Of a stretch of 35,435 nt of DNA, positions 19,399 to 26,794 are shown piece after piece. The stretch comes from Pirellulales bacterium. GTDB lineage: Bacteria > Planctomycetota > Planctomycetia > Pirellulales > Thermoguttaceae. The DNA is taken from assembly GCA_016935315.1 (NCBI GenBank), contig JAFGRD010000050.1, positions 1 to 35,435 on the forward strand, written 5' to 3'. The position numbers and the translations under genes are program-made. The notes below the pieces were generated by a model. It was not told where the DNA came from. It saw only the letters and a list, made by a program, of their open reading frames with translations, and did not search any database. Position 1 is the first letter of the stretch. The number at the start of each line of letters is the position of its first letter.

Positions 19399-20270
19399 CA
19401 GGACACCTCGCGACGCTTGTCTATTGATGTTTGCATTGTGAATGATCCAGGCCGACCAACGGGAGGCCGGGGAAACCGGGCTCCCGTTGGTCGCCCTCGC
19501 ACATTGAGTGTGCAAGCGTCAGTAGAGTCTTCGGGAGTGTGACCGTGATCTCGAAGTTGCCGCCTGGGCTCGACCGCGCGGCGACTGAGCCCCCAAGAAT
19601 GTCCGCGATCCTGTTCGTCAGCGACAAGCCCGAACCGCAATGAGAACCCGTACCACTTCGCGCTGCATCGCCTCGCCAGGGTTTCGTCGATCGACTGCGT
19701 GTCGCGGGCGAGAACCAAGGTGATCGGTCCCGAAATGGGCGCGGGTAGCTGCTGCGTCTGAATGCGATCGTTAGGCTGTCCAGGGGTTGCTCGCCGAAAA
19801 AAGCCAGGCCCCTGGAGATCCGCGGACAGGCCGTAGGAGGCGTCGGCGATCTGCGGTGTGTACTGCGGTGTAAACGCAGACTCGATCGTCTGGCCGTCGG
19901 GTCGAATCAACGCCAGGTGTTTGCCGTCGCCATCCAGCTTGAAATTGGCTTGCAGCTCGGACGAGGGCGCCCGTCGATCCTTGCCCGAGGCAAAGACCAA
20001 CAGCAACTTGCCGGCTTCGAGCGTCATCTTCGGAAACCACCACCGGGCAACGCCGGCCTCGTCCGCCAGGTACCAGCCTTCGAAATCGACGGCGCGATCG
20101 CCCGTGTTGCCTATCTCGACCCAGTCGGAGAAATCGCCGTCCTCATCCGGCCGAATGGAGTTGCTTGCCGCCATCACTTCGGAAAGAACGAGTTGAGTGC
20201 CCTCTGCCACGAGAATCGTCGCAGCCCCCATTGAGGTCCAGGCGATCAGGACTGTCTTTAGAGATCGCAT
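19398..20270 (-). CDS. Chimeric frame: membrane N-terminus plus lamin-tail domain, running out of frame through a kinase remnant
   Basis: The 290-residue open frame begins MRSLKTVLIAWTSMGAATIL, a hydrophobic N-terminus that resembles the first membrane helix of a histidine kinase. Its ATG overlaps the end of the upstream regulator by 13 nt, as regulator/kinase pairs often do. From about residue 26 it becomes a lamin-tail domain (LVLSEVMAASNS, FSDWVEIGNTG, FEGWYLAD, GKLLLVFASGKDR, NFKLDGDGKHLALI, ADASYGLS), a fold common in planctomycete exported proteins. After about residue 165 it reads the kinase remnant in a wrong frame and then crosses element B. It ends at the TGA that overlaps the transglutaminase start. 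Only the lamin-tail part (about 19780-20190) is meaningful. It is probably a rearranged, non-native gene. Confidence 0.6.
   Translation of the reverse strand: MRSLKTVLIAWTSMGAATILVAEGTQLVLSEVMAASNSIRPDEDGDFSDWVEIGNTGDRAVDFEGWYLADEAGVARWWFPKMTLEAGKLLLVFASGKDRRAPSSELQANFKLDGDGKHLALIRPDGQTIESAFTPQYTPQIADASYGLSADLQGPGFFRRATPGQPNDRIQTQQLPAPISGPITLVLARDTQSIDETLARRCSAKWYGFSLRFGLVADEQDRGHSWGLSRRAVEPRRQLRDHGHTPEDSTDACTLNVRGRPTGARFPRPPVGRPGSFTMQTSIDKRREVS
19422..19524 (-). mobile_element. Palindromic MITE-like element, copy B
   Basis: The 99-bp body (19424-19522) is flanked by TA dinucleotides. Read on the minus strand it matches copy A: TTGACGC-like end but with the terminal TTGA changed to CTGA, inner arms ACCAACGGGAG/CTCCCGTTGGT (perfect 11 bp), and right end TGCAAACATCAA. 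It lies 23 nt before the start of the transglutaminase chimera and interrupts the 3' end of the histidine-kinase remnant. Confidence 0.82.
19526..19687 (-). pseudogene. C-terminal remnant of a sensor histidine kinase
   Basis: In one minus-strand frame this stretch reads a typical HATPase end: PWRGDAARSGTG, then the G2-box-like HCGSGLSLTNRIADILGG, then SPGGNFEITVTLPKT. It has no start, and there is no H-box or N-box upstream. The frame runs into palindromic element B, which replaces its last residues. It lies directly downstream of a truncated OmpR-type regulator, as expected for the partner kinase of that regulator. Confidence 0.7.
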
Positions 20271-20902
20271 CGGGCTGGTTCTCCCAGAACGTAACCGATT
20301 CCGCGCCGAGCGCGGATCAGACGCGGCCTGCCATGGAGTTCCCGCGTCGTGCGAAGCGAGGCGATGTAGACCTCAATCACGTTGCTGTCGGGATCCTCGT
20401 CGAAGTCGTACACGTGTTCCCGGATCGCGTTGCGAGTGATCGGTTGTCCGGGGCGATGGGCCAGGTATTCGAGGACGGCATACTCCCGGGCCGTCAACTC
20501 CACGACCGTGCCGGCTCGACGTGCGACCCGAGTCGCCGTGTTGATTTCCAGATCGGCCACGCGAATGACGGGCGCTCTCGCAACGTATCGGCGTCGTACC
20601 AGTGCCCGAACACGGGCGAGAAGCTCCTCCAATGCGAACGGCTTGACGAGGTAGTCGTCCGCACCCAGATCCAGCCCCCGGATCCAATCGTCGACCTCGT
20701 CCTTTGCCGTGATGATCAGGACGTGGGCAGGGTCCCGCCGATCGCGAAGCTCCTGAAGAACCGTCAACCCGTCCAACTGGGGAAGCATTAGATCCAGTAG
20801 GATCACGTCGTACTTGCCCATGCCCGCATACAGCAGCCCCTCGGCGCCATCCGGTGTCGCGTCGACGACGAATCCCGCCTCCCGGAGTCTGCCAGTCCTG
20901 GG
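20258..20902 (-). pseudogene. OmpR/PhoB-type response regulator lacking its N-terminus
   Basis: The frame encodes a receiver domain from helix 1 onward (REAGFVVDATPDGAEG), with the phospho-acceptor Asp in VILLDLMLP, the Thr/Lys switch residues in IITAKDE and LVKPF, and a complete winged-helix DNA-binding domain (LTAREYAVLEYLAHRPGQ, then NVIEVYIASLR, RGIGYVLGEP). The first beta strand and the acidic pocket residues are missing: an in-frame TAG lies at 20903-20905 and no other frame supplies them. The only ATG is at 20821, which would remove still more of the receiver domain. The DNA-binding half might still be made, but phosphorylation control should be lost. It is the first gene of a damaged two-component locus. 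Confidence 0.75.
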
Positions 20903-21067
20903 CTATCGCACTGCGGTCGGACCACGCAAAGTGGCCCCGCGGAAAAGAAATGGGCGTCGAGGTAGTCGAACCGGTCCGTCTGAAACGATTGTCGGAGCTT
21001 CTCCGTCGGTTCCGGCCGACACTGCCAGAAATCGGGCCGTGATCCGCGGCGGGCGACGGGCCGGCGC

Positions 21068-21096
21068 TGGACAAGGGCGTGCGGCGTTGGGATAAT
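21068..21096 (+). promoter_or_regulatory. Probable promoter of the ThuA-like gene
   Basis: TGGACA and GATAAT are separated by exactly 17 nt, each one base from consensus. The predicted leader to the ATG at 21158 is about 55 nt. Confidence 0.5.
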
Positions 21097-21157
21097 GAAC
21101 GCCTGATGGACGGACCGTTTCCCGATGCAAGCGAGACCCCTTCAGGCGTGATCCCCC

Positions 21158-21934
21158 ATGAGCGACTCCCATGTCTCCCGGCGGAAGTTCTTCATGCACT
21201 CGGCCCACAAGACGATCGGCGTGTCGGCCGGATTGGCCGCGTGGCAGGCCTGTGACCTGAGCCGCTTCGCCCTGGCCGACGAGCCGAAGCGGACGTTGCG
21301 CGTGTGCCTGGTGTCTGGCTGCCCGTTGTACAAGTCGGACGAATCGCTGGCTGCACTGGAGAAGTACCTGACCGCGCGAGACCACGTGACGTGCAGCCGG
21401 GCGTTCAGCCGCAACAAGGAGGAGTTGCCCGGGCTGGAGAATCTCGACGACGCCGACTGTATGGTCCTGTTCACGCGGCGGATGCAGATCGACGGCGAGC
21501 CCCTGCAGCGCATCAAGCGTTTCTGCCGTCGCGGCGGGGCGATCGTCGCAATCCGCACGGCCAGCCATGCCCTGCAGAACTGGCTGGAGCTGGACAAGGA
21601 GGTGCTCGGCGGAGACTACGACGGGCACTTCAGCAACCCGATTACCCAGGTGAAGATCGTCGAGGAGGCCAAGGACCATCCGGTGCTGGCCGGCGTCGAG
21701 CCGTTCGCCTCGCACGGCACCCTCTACAAGAACGCCCAGGTGGCCGACGACGTTACCGTGCTGCTGGCCGGCTCGTTTCCCGAACACACGCACCCAGTGG
21801 CTTGGGTGCGCCGGCGGCAGGGCGGGCGCGTCTTCTACACGTCCCTGGGCCATCCCGACGATTTCCGTCAGGAGAGCTTCCTGCGTCTGCTGGCCAACGC
21901 CGTCGAGTGGACCTGCGACCAGCAGCCCCGGTAG
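21158..21934 (+). CDS. ThuA-like (class I glutamine amidotransferase-like fold) exported protein
   Basis: The 258-residue product begins with a Tat-like signal (SRRKFFMHSA followed by a hydrophobic stretch to FALADEP). The rest follows the ThuA fold seen in trehalose-utilisation and many planctomycete proteins: VCLVSGCPLYKSDESL, DCMVLFTRRMQIDGEPL, RGGAIVAIRTASHAL, GGDYDGHFSN, EEAKDHPVLAGVEPF, and the terminal GRVFYTSLGHPDDF. In this family the fold may bind sugar derivatives, but no reaction is established here. The ribosome site is weak. The gene is monocistronic, with a promoter candidate upstream, and converges on the M64 protease gene. Confidence 0.88.
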   Translation: MSDSHVSRRKFFMHSAHKTIGVSAGLAAWQACDLSRFALADEPKRTLRVCLVSGCPLYKSDESLAALEKYLTARDHVTCSRAFSRNKEELPGLENLDDADCMVLFTRRMQIDGEPLQRIKRFCRRGGAIVAIRTASHALQNWLELDKEVLGGDYDGHFSNPITQVKIVEEAKDHPVLAGVEPFASHGTLYKNAQVADDVTVLLAGSFPEHTHPVAWVRRRQGGRVFYTSLGHPDDFRQESFLRLLANAVEWTCDQQPR

Positions 21935-21997
21935 TCGAGTTGCCGGCGTCAGAAGCCGCAAGGCACGTCGAGACGCGCGATCGATGCCCCGGTGCGT

Positions 21998-24900
21998 CTA
22001 CGGCCGAGACACCCTCAGCAGCAAGTCCGCTGCCGACGCCCGCGCCGCCGGGCCGCGGTCGTCGGGCGATTGCTTGACGGCGGCATGCTCGAATTCGTAG
22101 ACCCATTCCGCCATGCGCCGTCGCGCCGCCCCCGGCTCCGCCTTATCCGAGGCGGTCTTGCCCTGCGGCACGGTAATCAGCCTAAGTGCGTTGAGAAAAT
22201 GTGTCTGGTTGTTGCGGGCCAGCAGCATGTCGGTGGCGTCGACTCGGGCGTCGCGGTTGTAGTCGTAGGGGAAGTCGATCGTCGCGGGATCGAGGAACGT
22301 TCGCGGATTGTTGCGGGCCAGCAACATGTCGGTGGCGTTGACCTTGGCGTCGGTCGCCGTATTGCCCGCCTCGGCCACGGCGTTGCCGAAGTAGAACACG
22401 TCGTGCTCGGCAAGGCCGGTGTCGGCGGTGGCCAGCACCGTCGCCTGCAGCCATTGGTTCTGGATGGCGTTGTCGGGCCAAACGATGGTGACCCGATCGG
22501 AGCCGGCGACGCCCGCGTGGGGTTGGATCGTGATGCTGGTCGGGGCGGGGGCGACAGCCCAACCGTTGGGCGTGCTGGTGTTGCCCGTCTTGAAGCTGAA
22601 GTCGTCCGGACCCAACGCCCGGGCCTCCGGCAGCCCGTCCATGTCGACCACCAGGCCGTTGATGCCTCGGCTGTAGCTGGTGTAGTTGGCGAAGGAGGCG
22701 GTTTGGCCCGGCAATAGTGCGTGCTTGTCGGGCGCGACGGCCTCGTCGAAGGCGGAATCTCGGTAGAAGACACGGCGGCCGACGACCGTTGCGGGCAGGA
22801 ACTCGAAGGCGCCCAGGTCAACAGTGGCCGTACCGTTGGCGTCGCCGTCGAGGAACCGGTCGGCGCCTCGCTGATCGCAGCTCAGGCCGGCATCGACGGC
22901 GCGATCGTTGACGCCGGCGTCGATGGCGGGGCTGCCGTCCAGCAGGGCATGTGTCCAGGTCAAACCGCCGTTATCGGTCAGGGGGGCCAGCTTCGGATCG
23001 CCGCCGACGAGGTTGTGTGAGCTGGCGGAATCCAAGCCGCCTGGCCCTCCGACGTTGTCGGGGAAGTTCTCGGCCACAATGGAGTTGTAGAGTCTCACGG
23101 CGCCGTCTTCGTTGAAGATGCCGGCGGCCCCTTGTGCCCCGGTGTTTCCGACCACGGTCGTGTTGGTGACCACCAGCGTGCCGTCGTTGAAAACTCCGGC
23201 CCCGGCGCCGTTGGACGCATTGCCGGAGATCGTGCTGTTGGCAATCGTTAGCTCGCCCGCGTTCCACACGGCGCCGCCGGTCGCCGCGGTCGAGTTTCCG
23301 CGGAGCGTGCTGTCGGCAATCGTCATCGCGCCGTAGTTGACGACCCCGCCACCGCGGGTCTCGACGGTCTGGTTGCCGAGGATTGTACAGCCAGCGACGG
23401 TCATCTCGCCGGCGTTGTAGATGCCGCCGCCACAGATCGTCAGACCGTTCACCGTGGCCGCTACCCCGCCGGGAACGGTAAGAACACGGCCGTTGCCGCC
23501 GAATTCGACCGTCAACTCGCCAGGGCCATCGATTTCCACGTCGCTGTCGATCTCCAGTTGGCCCAAGGCCGGATCCAGCGCGATGGTGCCACCGGCCAGG
23601 GCGGCGTCGAACCGGATCACGTCATTGCTCGAATGAATGGCGGCCAGCAACAGGGCTTCGCGGAGACTCAGGTCCTCGGCCGTGTAGTCGCCGTTGTCCT
23701 CGTCGGCGGCCGTGCCGACGGTCAACGGGCCGGTGTGCTCCCGAAAGCCGAAGTTGGCCACGCAGTCCTCACCGGTTCCCAGCTCGATCCAAGACGGCTT
23801 CCGCCCCCAGGTGGGGACGAAATCGGCCAAGGGGATCGTGCCGTAGTCCACGTCGACCCAGTAGCCACCCGCCTCCAGATCGGCGAAAGCATAGGCGCCG
23901 CCTCCGGCCGTTACCTGGCTGGTCGCGAGGCCGTCGTTCCCACCGGGCTCAAACGTCGCGTCGCCGTCGTCGAAGTACATCGAGACGGCAACTCCGCCGA
24001 TGCCGGGTTCCGCGTTGTCGACCCCGTTGCCGTCCAGGTCGTTCCAGAGCGTGCCCTGGATACGGCCGGCCGTGCGATTCAGCGTCCAGGTCCGCTGTTC
24101 GGTCATCCGGAGGGCCCTGAGGGCTTCGTCTCGCACCAGGCTCGTAGGGTCGACGACCTCCGCCATGAGCGTGTGCGTCCCGGGGAGCAGGTCGAGCGTG
24201 GAGGCGTCCAGCGTGGTTGCGCCGGCCCCGGGGATCGGGCTGCCGTCGACATACCATTGCACGTCCAGGCTGTGCGTGGTCGGATCTACCGGATCGACGA
24301 AGAACACGGTGGTCTGATCGTAGGTGCCCGGCGGAGTGGCGTCGTCGATGGGCCGGACCGTGTCGTATATCTTCAGCACAAGCTGCTCCGCGTTGACCTG
24401 TTCGAAGGGCCGGCCGAGACTCCGCATCTTCGAGTTGTTGGTGGGCCGGTAGATGCCCGACTGGCAGTACATGGCCCCTTCGAACGTATCCACGTTGGGC
24501 TCGTCGAGCCAGAGATGCCACTTGGTCTGTCGGGCGGCCATGGCTGTCGCGTCGTAGATGCTGACGTTGGGGCGCGAAGGCTCCGAGCCGGTGTAGACCG
24601 TGTCGCCGCCGTAGGTGTATTCGTCGGCCAGATCGCCAAACGAATGCCCGAACTCGTGCAGCGCCAGCTCGACCGCGGCGGAGTTGCCGCCGGAAAGGGT
24701 CGCCAGGTCGCTGCTCCCATAACCGGCCCCGCCATACTTGGTCGAATTGGCCAAGGCCAGCACCTGGTCCACGTCGGGGGCCTCGCGCGCCGCAGCCAAC
24801 GCCTTGCTCACGTTGACGCAGAGCAACCGCTCGGTGCCTCCGCACCAGAATCGCATATCGAGCGCCGTGTCGCGTTCGATGCCTTCCGTGGGGTCGTTGT

Positions 24901-25411
24901 CCACGCCCGATTCGTTCGAGGTGACGTCCACCCGGTGTACGTTAAACAACGTCGCGTAGGCGTCCAGCGGGGATTCTCCAAAGAACCTGGGCAACACGTT
25001 GTTGACATGGGTTTGATAGGTTCCCAGTTCGCCGGCCATGTATCCGTCTCCCACCAGCACCAGGTCAATGCGGTTGCCGGTCGGCCCGTTGTCGATAATC
25101 GTGGTGACGTTCCACTTGGGAGCCGTCTCCATGGAGTCGACGACCGCGGACTCGACGACCGCAAAACAGGGGTCGGTCGAATCGACCTCGAGGCGTCCTC
25201 CTTGCAGTACGCCGTCTTCGATGTAGTCGTAGAAAACCGTCTGCGGCCCCGAGGGCGGTTGCATCGACAGCAACCGGCGCTCTTCCAGCAATTCGCAGAC
25301 CAATGGGCGACGACCGATGCGGCGGCGCATGTCCCGGCTATCGGGCTCGCCGAGCTGCTTCAGAGACGATCGAAGTGACGATCCAATTGTCCGGAGAAGA
25401 CCTTGGGACAT
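21998..25411 (-). CDS. Large surface protein with M64-type metalloprotease, SdrD-B-like, beta-helix and dockerin-like domains
   Basis: The protein has 1137 residues. The ATG at 25411 is chosen because GAGGAG lies about 8 nt upstream; the open frame extends further but without a site. Residues 42-49 (LEERRLLS) match the LEPR-XLL-type N-terminus of planctomycete surface proteins. Residues about 100-350 resemble an M64 peptidase (IgA-peptidase family), with zinc motif HEFGHSFGDLADEY at 252-265. A prealbumin/SdrD-B-like domain spans about 450-557 (GTLWNDLDGNGVDNAEPGIG). A right-handed beta-helix with choice-of-anchor features spans about 565-850 (TIADSTLRGNS, GSPAIDAG). Near the C-terminus are two Ca-loop repeats ending NATDMLLARNN, a dockerin-like type distinct from that of the 4-9.3 kb protein. 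Palindromic element C lies upstream. Confidence 0.87.
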   Translation of the reverse strand: MSQGLLRTIGSSLRSSLKQLGEPDSRDMRRRIGRRPLVCELLEERRLLSMQPPSGPQTVFYDYIEDGVLQGGRLEVDSTDPCFAVVESAVVDSMETAPKWNVTTIIDNGPTGNRIDLVLVGDGYMAGELGTYQTHVNNVLPRFFGESPLDAYATLFNVHRVDVTSNESGVDNDPTEGIERDTALDMRFWCGGTERLLCVNVSKALAAAREAPDVDQVLALANSTKYGGAGYGSSDLATLSGGNSAAVELALHEFGHSFGDLADEYTYGGDTVYTGSEPSRPNVSIYDATAMAARQTKWHLWLDEPNVDTFEGAMYCQSGIYRPTNNSKMRSLGRPFEQVNAEQLVLKIYDTVRPIDDATPPGTYDQTTVFFVDPVDPTTHSLDVQWYVDGSPIPGAGATTLDASTLDLLPGTHTLMAEVVDPTSLVRDEALRALRMTEQRTWTLNRTAGRIQGTLWNDLDGNGVDNAEPGIGGVAVSMYFDDGDATFEPGGNDGLATSQVTAGGGAYAFADLEAGGYWVDVDYGTIPLADFVPTWGRKPSWIELGTGEDCVANFGFREHTGPLTVGTAADEDNGDYTAEDLSLREALLLAAIHSSNDVIRFDAALAGGTIALDPALGQLEIDSDVEIDGPGELTVEFGGNGRVLTVPGGVAATVNGLTICGGGIYNAGEMTVAGCTILGNQTVETRGGGVVNYGAMTIADSTLRGNSTAATGGAVWNAGELTIANSTISGNASNGAGAGVFNDGTLVVTNTTVVGNTGAQGAAGIFNEDGAVRLYNSIVAENFPDNVGGPGGLDSASSHNLVGGDPKLAPLTDNGGLTWTHALLDGSPAIDAGVNDRAVDAGLSCDQRGADRFLDGDANGTATVDLGAFEFLPATVVGRRVFYRDSAFDEAVAPDKHALLPGQTASFANYTSYSRGINGLVVDMDGLPEARALGPDDFSFKTGNTSTPNGWAVAPAPTSITIQPHAGVAGSDRVTIVWPDNAIQNQWLQATVLATADTGLAEHDVFYFGNAVAEAGNTATDAKVNATDMLLARNNPRTFLDPATIDFPYDYNRDARVDATDMLLARNNQTHFLNALRLITVPQGKTASDKAEPGAARRRMAEWVYEFEHAAVKQSPDDRGPAARASAADLLLRVSRP

Positions 25412-25537
25412 GGCGACTCTCCTCTGCTGCGTTTCTCTCGGGGCGAAAGACCTTTCTGGGGCGATCAGACCATTCTGGAACACCGTGGAAAGGCATGCGG
25501 ATTCACTGCGGCGCCTGTCAAACGATTTGTGGAGGAC

Positions 25538-25642
25538 TATTGATGTTTGCATTGCGAATGATCAAGGCCGACCAACGGGAGGCCGGAAAAGAATCGGGCT
25601 CCCGTTGATCGTCCTCGCGCATTGACTGTGCAAACGTCAATA
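25538..25642 (-). mobile_element. Palindromic MITE-like element, copy C
   Basis: The 101-bp body (25540-25640) is flanked by TA on both sides. On the minus strand it reads TTGACGTTTGCA at the left end and TGCAAACATCAA at the right end, the best-matched termini of the four. The inner arms are ATCAACGGGAG and CTCCCGTTGGT, where the single change gives a U-G pair in RNA. It lies 62 nt after kdsB and 126 nt before the M64 protease start. Confidence 0.82.
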
Positions 25643-25704
25643 ACCCCTCAGCTTATCCGTCGCAGGAGTGCGCGTCAAATTGCCCGGGGCAGGCCGGCGG
25701 GCGC

Positions 25705-26496
25705 TCAGGCGGACTTTCGGAGCCCGCACCGTGCCACAAACGCCTGGTAGTCCTCCGGTGTGTCGATTCCGAAAGTGGGCTCGTCGACTACGCCCACAAG
25801 AATCGAGTGTCCCGCTTCGAGAACTCGAAGCTGCTCGAGCTTCTCGATTTGCTCCAAGGCCGACTGCGGCATCCGGGCAAGTTGCAGAAGCCACTCGCGA
25901 CGATAGGCGTACAGACCCACGTGCTGGTGGAAGTGGGGTGGATCCGCCGACAGCAGCGAGTTATCCCACTCCCGGGCGTGTGGGATGGGGCTGCGGCTGA
26001 AATAGAGCGCCCTGCCGCGGTCATCAACCACGACCTTCACGCACGCCGGGTCTTCCAGTTGTTGCCGGCTGCGGATCGGGGTGGCCAGGGTCGACATCAC
26101 GGCATCCGGGTCCTCCTCCAGCAGCCGAATGACCAGGTCGATCGACTCACCCGCCAGCTCCGGCTCGTCGCCTTGGACGTTGACAATGATGTCCACTCCG
26201 TCGAGCCGCCGGGCGACCTCGGCCACGCGGTCGGTCCCGCTGGCGGCTGCCGGGTCGGTCATTTCGACTCGGCCATGGAAGGCACGAACCGCGGCGTAAA
26301 TCTCCGGATGATCGGCCGCCACGCAGATGCCCGAGGGCCGCCGGGCCCGCTGTGCCGCCTCGTAGGTGTGCTGCAACAGCGACTTTCCCGTCTGCCTCAA
26401 CAGCAGCTTGCGGGGTAGTCGCGTCGAGGCAAGGCGGGCGGGAATGACAATCTGGCTGGTACAGCAGGCCCTCGGTTCTGCAACTGGATGAGCCAT
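25705..26496 (-). CDS. kdsB: 3-deoxy-manno-octulosonate cytidylyltransferase (CMP-KDO synthetase)
   Basis: The 263-residue enzyme activates KDO with CTP for lipopolysaccharide core synthesis, which fits a planctomycete with an outer membrane. Family signatures are the nucleotide-binding IPARLASTRLPRKLL (residues 18-32), SGTDRVAEVARRL, the metal-binding VNVQGDEP, LYFSRSPIPHAR, HVGLYAYRREWL and the C-terminal GIDTPEDYQAF. The length is usual. The ATG at 26496 has GGAGG 9 nt upstream, which excludes the longer frame. It is followed on the same strand by palindromic element C and the M64 protease gene. No other LPS gene is in the window. Confidence 0.95.
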   Translation of the reverse strand: MAHPVAEPRACCTSQIVIPARLASTRLPRKLLLRQTGKSLLQHTYEAAQRARRPSGICVAADHPEIYAAVRAFHGRVEMTDPAAASGTDRVAEVARRLDGVDIIVNVQGDEPELAGESIDLVIRLLEEDPDAVMSTLATPIRSRQQLEDPACVKVVVDDRGRALYFSRSPIPHAREWDNSLLSADPPHFHQHVGLYAYRREWLLQLARMPQSALEQIEKLEQLRVLEAGHSILVGVVDEPTFGIDTPEDYQAFVARCGLRKSA

Positions 26497-26670
26497 CGCT
26501 CGGGTCCTCCATGACCGGGGAAGGCACATTCCCAAGTCGAGTTGCACGATTCGGGAAGTCTGAAGTCCGCCGCCGTCCTTCGGCAGACGACTCCAGGCGA
26601 ACGGGCGATCCCCGGGATCAGGCACCTCTATTTAGCCGATTTTGCCGAACGGCGGTAGATCGCTTTTTGC

Positions 26671-26704
26671 CCGGACTCCCCTAGGACCCGGACTCCCGCA
26701 GGAC
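26671..26704. repeat. Two tandem 17-bp units
   Basis: CCGGACTCCCCTAGGAC at 26671-26687 is followed directly by CCGGACTCCCGCAGGAC, with two differences. It lies in the gap between the HEAT-repeat gene and kdsB. No role is apparent. Confidence 0.6.
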
Positions 26705-26730
26705 CCGGGGCCGCAACACACGCAAATCAG

Positions 26731-26751
26731 AACGGCTGCACGGCAGCCGTT
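26731..26751 (-). terminator. Hairpin downstream of the HEAT-repeat gene
   Basis: A perfect 8-bp stem (AACGGCTG with CAGCCGTT) and a 5-nt loop lies 44 nt past the stop of the HEAT gene. The following minus-strand bases are only modestly T-rich, so intrinsic termination is possible but not certain. Confidence 0.35.
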
Positions 26752-26794
26752 GTGACGAAGCGCTGCCACGGAGATGGCGGGCCGCTCTTTCCGT

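Noticed and set aside
23558-25378. 606-residue open frame opposite the M64 protease gene
   Set aside because: It is an antisense shadow of a gene with the zinc motif and signal features.
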